DNA of 22,507 nucleotides. It comes from Didymodactylos carnosus (Eukaryota > Rotifera > Eurotatoria > Philodinida > Philodinidae). Under the pieces are notes generated by a model. It ran no database searches. It saw only the letters and a program-made list of their open reading frames with translations, and was not told the DNA's origin. Made by a program: the position numbers and the translations under genes. Where the stretch lies: positions 1 through 22,507 of the forward strand of contig CAJNOQ010002824.1 in assembly GCA_905250885.1 (NCBI GenBank), written 5' to 3'. Positions 10,855 to 19,400 of this stretch are shown here, in pieces. The stretch's first letter is position 1. Every line of letters starts with the position of its first letter.

Positions 10855-11178
10855 TCACCTGTCTGTTATTTTGATGTATCTAAATTCGTCTGGCACATCA
10901 AAAGTCCATCCATAGATAACTATCGCGATTGTGCACCATGAAATCGTAATTTTCTCTCTAATTGCCATGAGCTGTGACGGATCGATTAGCCGATTAGACA
11001 AAAAAAAAACTCTGATGGATAAGAATATATATCCCAAACCATCAAACCTATTAAGCAAAGTTGTGCTGCTTGATCCTGTTATTCCAACAATTGCTATTCT
11101 AGTTAAATGTCCATTAGTCCATTTGTGATCATGATAATTATCAGCATCAGATATGTATAATGTCGGAGTGTTTTGTTC
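10855..11178 (-). pseudogene. NHL-repeat-like fragment, probably decayed
   Basis: The minus strand is open for 107 codons, starting after a TAA (11179-11181). It begins EQNTPTLYISDADNY, then HDHKWTNG, then AIVGITGSSSTTLLNRFDGLGYIF. This follows the layout of the NHL beta-propeller repeats common in rotifer secreted proteins: (I/L)Y(V/I)(S/A)D..N...KW..G, then .(V/A)G..G....LN....P/G.G(I/V)F. The second half lies past a run of A and does not continue the pattern, suggesting a frameshift. The frame ends at a sequence (CAG|GTGAAT, 10859/10858) that could be a splice donor. I favour a relic, but a real exon of an interrupted minus-strand gene cannot be excluded. The hAT MITE sits directly downstream. 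Confidence 0.4.
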
Positions 11179-11292
11179 TTAATAAACATTGTACAAAGCA
11201 ATATAAAAGATTTGACGTTTAGTTACTTGCCCCGTTTAATAAACCAGCGACATTTTGTAAGGATTGTTGAATACAACTATTTTCTGTGTCAG

Positions 11293-11514
11293 TTACATAC
11301 TGATGAAAGGGAGTTGTTTGTGTTCGTTTCGGTGAATGGGAGTTAATAAAGTACCACCGTTCAGAAAACCTTTATCCATAAGAAGTTGAGTATGGGATAA
11401 AAGAACTGGAACTCCGGTGTTTCGCAACATCATATTGTCATGTGTTGATCCAAGGTACCTGTATTTGAAGAAAATAATTTTTCGATCAGTTGATATAACC
11501 ATGCTCATTCCCAA
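11293..11514 (-). pseudogene. PIF/Harbinger (HARBI1-like) DDE transposase fragment
   Basis: A 73-codon minus-strand stretch contains VISTDRKIIFF, GSTHDNMMLRNTGV and LLMDKGFLNGGTLLTPIHRN. In HARBI1-type nucleases (DDE_Tnp_4) the corresponding blocks are a variable strand, G-S-(V/T)-H-D-x3-(F/L)-R-x-(S/T)-G, and LL-x-D-x-G-(Y/F)-x4-(Y/T)LLTP. Both conserved Asp-containing blocks are in the right order and spacing. The N-terminal DNA-binding part, the first catalytic Asp block and the C-terminal acidic region are absent, so this is a dead fragment of about one quarter of a transposase. No terminal repeats were found around it. Confidence 0.6.
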
Positions 11515-12249
11515 ACAATGAATCTTACTTTTGCCATTCTAGTAACGTCTTTGATTACGTGCTAAGTGTGAAGAAACAAAAAAAAAATCTGCTTGATGAA
11601 CACACCGCACTTAGTCTTTCAATAAAAAGTTCAAATCTCGTTTTAATGCCAACATCCGGATGCGGAGTGCTTTATTAGAGTACTAACGGCACTTGCAAAA
11701 AGAGAGAAAACGTCAAAAAAACTTTTATGCTGAAAACATCTTTAACATACGTGTTAGTTTCTGTAATATGAAGAACTTCGACTCTCCAGCACTTTATCGT
11801 CAGTTACTTTTGTGTCCATTAGCCTCTAACGATACATCTCCCCTGGTGACTGACATATCTGCGTCAGTAGAAAGGCGACTGGTCTCATCAGCAGATTGTA
11901 GCTCCTTTCATCTTCTCACAGGAAATAGATAGAGAGAAGAAGGAATGTTTTGATTGGCGGTTTTTGGACGGTTAAATTTATTCTTTGTACAATGCTGTCT
12001 TTGTTTCATTTTTAATATACCAGATTAGTATAATTAGTGATCACAGGGATTCTCTGTGTTACGCCTATTTTTTCTATGACTAGAAGTAGACATGCACTGT
12101 TTGGAAAAGAAATATAAGCAGTTTTTTCTGAATAAAAGTATTACAGTATTTTAAGTTTTTGCAGATTTGAGCTATTTCAAAGTTCTTGTGTATGATACAC
12201 TTTTCTGTCATTAACATCGAAGAAGAATATTGTATTTTCTTTTTTATAG
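11515..12249. other. Spacer with no recognised gene, upstream of the LCOR-family gene
   Basis: A 79-codon plus-strand frame at 11693-11932 has no recognisable motif. The distal 300 bp is AT-rich. It ends in a polypyrimidine tract and AG (tttttttatag region) touching the ATG at 12250, so the transcript probably begins with a spliced leader or a non-coding exon. Confidence 0.35.
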
Positions 12250-14994
12250 ATGTCTGAATGTGTTTTGTTTCGATGTCAGCAAGAAAAGAAGTTAATAAAA
12301 AGAGAATTTCAAAAGTGGAATAAAAATTTGTTATTACAATTAGGTATATATCGATAATGACTTCTCTTACGTAGTATGAATATCTCACATTATTTTACTT
12401 GATTTTGTAGGTCTGGAAACAATTTGCAAAAATTATTTTTCATTTGATATCACAAGATTAGAAGATAAGATAATTAATGGTATTTATATACGATAATAAA
12501 ATAAGAAATCTGATTGTAGGATGTGCTTTCTTTTTCTTAAGAACCTATTGATTTCAATTCAGATAGTGGATGTTTGTTTTGTGTTAGTCGGCAAGAACAT
12601 TCGATTAAAATAGCGCCGTCGAAGAATGTGTGCAAGACAAATGTTAAAGTATGTAAAAGCAAATAACTATAAAATAGAATCGAGCTAATGATCTTTCTCT
12701 TCCTCTCTTTAGCAGGAAACATTCGCTGAACATCGTCGATTAGTGGATCACGATCCATCAACAGGTATTATCAAGTTTAACCTTTTGTTTTACAATTTAT
12801 TGTTTTATTTTTTGTTCATAACAGAAGATCCTGTCTGTCCCAGTCTTGGTGACGAACCATTAGATCTCAGCTTGAAACATACATTATCAAGTGACTACAT
12901 GTTATCGAAAAATCTTACAAGTGATAAGTATGTTTAAAAAGTAGTAGTATTTGATTGTCTCCATCTATTTCTCTAATTTGATTTAGACGCGCATTCCTAG
13001 ATTTCAAGTCAGATATAAAAAAACTATATACACAAGAAGAATTAGATCGTGTATTAAACTATATTGCGTCAGAAAAAATTGGTAAGTACATCACATCTTT
13101 CATTCTTATCGTGATCTTATTATGTATTGGAAATATTTCTTTCGCTTTCATTATCATTATCATTTCCGTTTTCATAGATTTTTCGCGTCCATCACAATTT
13201 CAAAACTCATTGTCCAATAGGAAAACAATCGAAACATTGTTCAGCAGCCCTTATTCTTCATCCGATGATCCATTATTATCATTTTTATCCGCAAAACCAT
13301 CAACAGACGCACTTTTAACCCCTTCGCCATTGTATGACGTTGAGCCAAGCAAGAATGATGGAACAAATACGTTTTTCCCTTCACAAATGAAGAAAAACGA
13401 TGACAATTTGCATCCTAGTGTTATAAAATTAGTAAAAAAAATGGCAGTTGAACGTTTAGTTCAGGAAATCGATTTTCTTCGATCAAATAGTCAGTCAACG
13501 AATATCTCGTCTTCATCATCATTATCATATTTAAATGACATACATCCGTACATCACGTTATCCTCCTCATCTCTTTCACTCTCTCCAATAACTGTTAGAG
13601 CATCCGAATCTTGTTCAGCTTTGACAACAACAACAAAAAACAATTCTTCAAACCGTCATTTGTACTCTAACATACAACAAACTGAAAAAATTTCGTCTCT
13701 TTTAAACGATGTCATGGTTCATGTGTTGCAACAAATGTTTGAACAAAATAAACAGAATGTGGATATTGAAAATTTAAAAAGTAAATCAAAATTTAAAAAT
13801 AGTGAACCATTATTTGTCAAAAAGAAAAATGGTGCCAAGACAACTACAACAGTGTCTTCATCAATGCCACAAATTGCAAAGAAATCACTTGATGATGGAA
13901 AATCATCAAATGGAAAATATGTTCATTCACAGCCAATATTAAACAATTTATTAAGTTCAAAATTGAATAGAATACCTTTGCCTGTAAATAATTTTATACG
14001 AAAAACGATAATTCAATCAAAATCAAAACGTTTAATAGATGATCAACAACAACCACAATCAACAAAACGTATGAAATTACAAGATGACAACAGAACAATG
14101 TCTGATCGTCAATCACCCTCATCTTCCTCCTCATCCAGTTGCTCTTCTTTATCACTATCATGCAAATCCACAAAATCACGATCATCAAATTCAATAAGTT
14201 CACTTAGTTCAAGATCAAAAATAATTATTGGTAATGATGGAAGACAAATTAGACCAAAGCGTGGTCAATATCGCCGTTATGAATCAGAACAATTGGCAAA
14301 AGCCGTTGCTGCTGTTTTAAGCAATGAAATGAGTGTTCATAAGGCTGGAAGTTATTTTGGTGTTCCTCACAGTACAGTAAGACTTTTCTGCTTCTAAAAC
14401 TACATTTTACTTAATATTTCTATATTATTATAGTTAGAATACAAAGTCAAAGAGCGTAATTCAAAGACAAGAAATAAAACAACTGACATCAGTTCGAGTA
14501 CTGACTGCTCGCAATCGTGTACTGGCCTCAGTGCTAATAATCAATTAAATGATGGAGAACAAAAGAGTTCTTCATCGAATTTTGTTTCATCTTCATTTGG
14601 AAATCGTGGTATTATATCGTCACAACTGTCAAAATTATTCTCGAATTCAAGTACAACATCAAAGCAAAAATTTTCGTCAAATAATCGATTAGGTATTATT
14701 GTCTTATTTTTATTAATAAAACAAGTCAATTCTTGATATTAAAAATGAGTTTTGTTTTGTTGTTTTGTAGACAATGCATCAAATGATACATTTCAAGATC
14801 AAGGGTCTCCTTCATCGTTTAAGTCAAACGCAATTACGTCGGAGATATCGTTATCCGATCATGTATTTCCGTCCACTAAATTGAAACAGTTTAGTCCTCC
14901 TAATACTAATGAAGCATTAGAACAAACACCAATAAATGATAAAAATAATAATGAAACAAAGATTGCTGCTGCTAATGATGATCTTCAATCTTAA
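12250..14994 (+). CDS. LCOR: LCOR/LCORL/E93-family transcriptional cofactor with Pipsqueak-type HTH
   Basis: A nuclear DNA-binding cofactor of the family that includes vertebrate LCOR/LCORL, insect E93 (Mblk-1) and nematode MBR-1. Nine exons give 733 codons plus stop: 12250-12343, 12411-12479, 12542-12648, 12713-12764, 12825-12927, 12987-13081, 13178-14376, 14434-14692, 14771-14994. Residues 1-75 form a conserved-looking N-terminal block with Cys pairs (SECVLFRC, GCLFC). A CtBP-binding motif PLDLS is at about 119-123 and a nuclear-receptor box LNNLL at about 428-432. A Pipsqueak-type HTH lies at about 532-590 (KRGQYRRYESEQL ... MSVHKAGSYFGVPHST-LEYKVKER), its recognition helix region split by the last-but-one intron. 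The remainder is Ser/Asn-rich and probably disordered. LCOR and E93 repress or activate steroid-linked developmental genes; that role is inferred here. The symbol denotes the family, not strict orthology. Confidence 0.87.
12711..12716 (+). other. NAGNAG-type tandem splice acceptor in the LCOR-family gene
   Basis: Intron 3 ends in ...tttagcag, so either AG (12711-12712 or 12714-12715) could be used. The first gives an extra Gln codon (CAG). Both products stay in frame. Confidence 0.5.
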
Positions 14995-15362
14995 AATCAG
15001 TGATTTCACAAGTATTTGGACAATGATTGGTCTTATCTGTGCAATGACTATCATATTTTCTTCTATTTTTTTAAAATTTCCAGCTCTTCAGTATCTCTGA
15101 ATTATTTTTTCGTTTTTCTTTTAAAATGCCAGAATGCTTTTGTTTATTTCTACGATTTCTATCGAACACTCCAGATCTGTCTATTCCTTTTTTTTGCTTT
15201 TGCAAATTATTCTCTATCTGTTCAATGTTGTTATGGTTATTGAATCTCTTCTTTTTTTTTCTCGTTTGGTTTAGTTATGGATGCCATAAATAATCCGTCT
15301 TTAGATGTGCACTATCCGGTCCACATTCTAGGAAAATCTTTTAGTTCTTTTTTTTAATTTGC

Positions 15363-15368
15363 AATAAA
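15363..15368 (+). terminator. Candidate polyadenylation signal of the LCOR-family gene
   Basis: Canonical aataaa, about 370 nt after the stop codon and followed by T-rich sequence. It is the first such hexamer found after the gene. Confidence 0.45.
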
Positions 15369-15687
15369 ACCTTTTATTTTAAGTTTTTATGTTTTTCTCT
15401 GGTCAAATTGTTTTCTTCTTTTATTTTTAAATTTTTTAAACAAATGAATGCATTTTTTTTATTGTGAGTAATGTAAAAAAAACAAAAGAAATGTCAATCC
15501 ATAGGCAGAACGATCAATTTATGTAGTATTTTACATTTATGTGTATAATGTGTTTTCTAGTCAAAGCTGTGTTTAAACAATAGTATTTAGATTTTCTCAG
15601 ATAAGACTTGTGTATCACTCCAGTAGAATAGATATATTATTTTTATCATTCCATTCTTTACATTCATTCATTTTTGAATTCTTCGAA

Positions 15688-15718
15688 TCTTCCAACGGTT
15701 GCGAAACAACTTGGAAGA
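15688..15718. repeat. Bulged hairpin in intergenic DNA
   Basis: tcttccaa pairs with ttggaaga, and inside it gttg pairs with caac around the loop cgaaa, with a 2-nt bulge (cg) on the left side. That is 12 paired bases in 31 nt. No known RNA family is recognised. Confidence 0.5.
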
Positions 15719-16490
15719 CGTTAGTCAAAAACTTAATTCTTACTAGTCGAGTCTAGCAATATTCAACACCATAGAGCTTTAAGATCACTTTTGCTGTAGT
15801 CTTTTGTCGCTGTTGTAATGTTCGTTTTTTTCTCTATGGTCTTAATTTTCTACATTTTTATTTGATTGACAGCTCAAGAAACTCAATTTATACGCTGGAT
15901 TCTTTTGTATTCAAAGCTTAGCTTTTCATGTGGTACTTTTGAAAACATTGCATAGTCTTCTGTTATCCTAACTTATTGGTAAACAGAGATGCTATGTATG
16001 TCATTGTAGCTAACTGTTAGATCGGCTGACATCTCTAATCCTAATGATATAAACGAGAATGACTTAGTTTTAAATAAATGTTAGAACAAAGTATCTTCGA
16101 ATGAGTTAATAGTTTCAATTTTTTTAATCATTCCATTGTTTGTCGTTTCTGCTCTTGTTGATGTTGTGGAAAAATGTTCATTTTGTTGATGTTATTACCG
16201 AATTATTGTTTCTTCTAGTTGTTGTGAATGAAAACAAATTTTTTTTGTTTTTGTTAATGTGTTTCTGTTTTTCCGGTCGGTATCTAGTATGATTATTAAT
16301 ACTTTTCTTGTCTGTGTTATTCTTTCTTTTTGTTTTTATTCTTAAATTCATAATAAATTTATTTATAAATATGAAATTTCTTTTAAAATATCTTGAATCA
16401 TATTTAATCTTCATATTCTAGCAACCGTTTAGAATTCATCGAAAACTTGCTACCTTTTTTTAGATTATACGCAACTTGTTTTGAAAACAA

Positions 16491-19400
16491 ATGGGATGCA
16501 TGTGCAGCAATCAAACAATTATCGTACAAGGAGAGAAATTTTATTTAACGAAACAAATTGGAGAAGGGTAGAAACTTTTATTACTTTTTATGATTTATCT
16601 TTTGTAGAATATTTAGCCAAGATTTAGAAGTTCTAAAGTTTTTTTTGCATTACATTTTTATCAGATATTTTGTAGAAGAGAGAATCCATACGAGAATTCA
16701 TTTCTGAAAATAGAACAATTTTATTATTCGTATGCTTGTTCATTATACAAGATATAGAAATATATACGTGGCTTTGGGCTTTGATCTACATGTACATTTA
16801 AAATATATACATGAAATATTCTGTCATAAATAAAATATGATCATCTGAACATCATTGTTCAGAGCAATTTATTTTAGATATTATTTTGTAAGATACATTC
16901 TAATTTGGTACGATCGAAATTTTCACGGCCCATGCTATGAAGATGTTCGTGTTTAGTATGACGAATCGTGCTGTTTATTTTATTCGATACCATTAAGCGT
17001 ACTTATCCGTACAAAAGCAACTTTATCATATGTAATGTATAACAACGGTAAGATTAAGAGAGTATACTTTAAAGATATCTCCAGAGAGAAAGATTTTTAA
17101 ATAGTAAAGAAATTTAATATTTGAGTCAATTTGTGTAGATTCAAGAATATTAGAGATTTTGAATTGCACGAATACAATGGAATTTTTGCAAATGCATTGC
17201 TCGAAATGGAAAGTTGAGGTATAGAACAAGGATTGCTTGTCTTTAGTTCATCAAGAGAAAAAATTCCTGGGCAAAGGTAGAGGAAGAACTAAAAGCGCTA
17301 GATTACGTATGAACGTATTTTAAATACGACTTCTTAAGCGCTAACAAGTTTTATCGAGAAATAAGATCTATGTTCAAGTGTCCAACGAACGTTATTAGTT
17401 CTACTGTGATCGAGATAAATAATCTTCTACATTAGTTTTGGTACGTAGACTTCCTGTTTCGTTGCGTCGAGAGTTTTATCGAATCTTTCGATGACACAGC
17501 CATATAACTGTTTTAAATCGTAATTTCTTATCCATTCGAAGTCGTTTTGTACTAAAAATCTTTTTTATAGATACTGATCGTACTTTGTTTTGGTTTTGGT
17601 TTTCCTTGTCCGATCGATTTACTTACTTTTTTTCTGTTTATCAACAAACATTAATAACACATTTTTGTACGGTTTTCTGTAAGAAAATGACCTTAAAGAA
17701 GAATAATTCGTCGTGTTCTCGACATGCTTTTTTATTTTTATTCAGGTATGATAGGTATCTTCTATATTTTTCTTTTCAGTCTATTTTAGATTATTAGTAA
17801 ATAACTGTCCATATTCAAAAAGAAGTCCGTTTTTATTTTAAATTATATTGTTCAACACATACTATGGCTGAAAATCGATATCTTGCTGATTATGCCAAAT
17901 TAGGAACAAGTTCATGTAAAAAATGTAAACAAAAAATTGAAAAGGGTGGATTACGTCTCGCCAAAGTTGTAAAAAATCCGTTTACAGATGAAGGTGGTGA
18001 AATGAAACAATATTTTCATACTAATTGTATGTTTGACACATTGATGAATGCTCGAGCAACAACACAAGTTATTGAAAGTACAACAGATATTGACGGATGG
18101 TCAGGATTACAACCAGCAGATAAAGAACAGATTCTAGAACAAATAAAACGCTTAGAAGAAGTAAGAGGAAAAAAAAAAGATAAATCATTAACACAACCAC
18201 CATCAAAGAAAATCATTCAAAAAATATTACCAGTGCCATCAGTTTCTCCCACAAAAAAGAAACAAACATTAATGCCAGTAGTCACCAGTACAACAACGAA
18301 CGAGGATGATGATGGTGATAGCGAAGATACAATAGATGATGATGATGAAAATATAAATGTTTCAGAAGACGAAAATGATGGGAGTATCACTAGTGACGAT
18401 CCGACGCATCCTGATAATTCATTTCGTTCATATCGTAACTTATGTATGAAAATAGCCGAAGTTGATGGTCATAAAGCAAAAACAGAAGTAATCCGACAAT
18501 TTATTACTTATGGTACGGATGATGACAGTTATAAAGGTAAATCAACAATTTTTTCACAATTAGTTAGGAATTGCAATATCAATTCCTGTAATTTGTACTA
18601 TAGATTGGATATGTAACATATAATTTTGCTTTTGTCAATCTATTTCAGGTAATTTGTCAATATTATATCATCTACTGTTACCAGCAAAAGGCTATAAATC
18701 GTCAATATTTAATTTAAAATCACGTCAATTATGTAAATTATTTTCAACAATATTTCAAGTTGAGCAAAGTGAAATGTTAACTCATTGTGAAGAAGGTGGA
18801 GATATTGCTGATACTGTGGCAGAATTTTATGAACAAAGTCCGGCTATGGATCCCCCATCAAAATCGACGTTATCGATTTATGACATTGATAATTATTTGT
18901 TAAAATTATCAAAACTGACCAAAGAAAATGATCAGGAACGTCTATTACATGAAATAACAATAAAATGCACATCAAATGATTTAAAAATGTTTATTCGTCT
19001 CACACAAAAAGATTTGAAAATCAATGCTGGTCCAAAACAAATTCTCGATGCATTAGATATCAACGCTTATGATGCTTATCAACATTCGAATAATTTGAAA
19101 ACATTTGTAGATCGATATTTACAACATAAATCATCGGGATCACCTACAAAACTAAGTTTAGCTAAAGCATTTAGCGTTCAAATTGAATTAATGACACCTG
19201 TTCATCCTATGTTAGCTGAAGCATGTAAATCTGTTGATTATGCATTTAAAAAATGTAAAAATACAATATTAGCCGAAATTAAATATGATGGTGAACGTTT
19301 ACAATTACATAAAAATAAAAATAAGTTTGAATTTTTCAGTCGAAATTTGAAATCGGTTCAACAACATAAAGTACAAGATTTAAATAAATATATTACTGAA

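Larger units (their letters stand above)
14995..16490. other. LCOR-family 3' UTR and intergenic region
   Basis: T-rich sequence follows the stop. A polyadenylation hexamer aataaa lies at 15363-15368, about 370 bp downstream, with T-rich sequence after it, and is a plausible 3' end. No coding frame is convincing here; the frames at 15016-15243 (+) and 16178-16414 (-) are low-complexity. A 12-bp hairpin with a 2-nt bulge lies at 15688-15718. A pyrimidine-AG site at 16463 precedes the STK16 start by 27 nt. Confidence 0.4.

Noticed and set aside
11693..11932. 79-codon plus-strand ORF
   Set aside because: No motif and no supporting splice or regulatory context; could belong to the decayed element region.
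13994..14203. 69-codon minus-strand ORF
   Set aside because: Shadow of the Ser-rich part of the LCOR-family exon 7.
16178..16414. 78-codon minus-strand ORF
   Set aside because: Asn/Lys/Ile-rich low-complexity translation of T-rich DNA.
17585..17797. 70-codon ORF before LIG3, considered as a mitochondrial leader exon
   Set aside because: Phe/Leu/Tyr-rich, not Arg-rich or amphipathic; not in frame with LIG3 without an invented junction.
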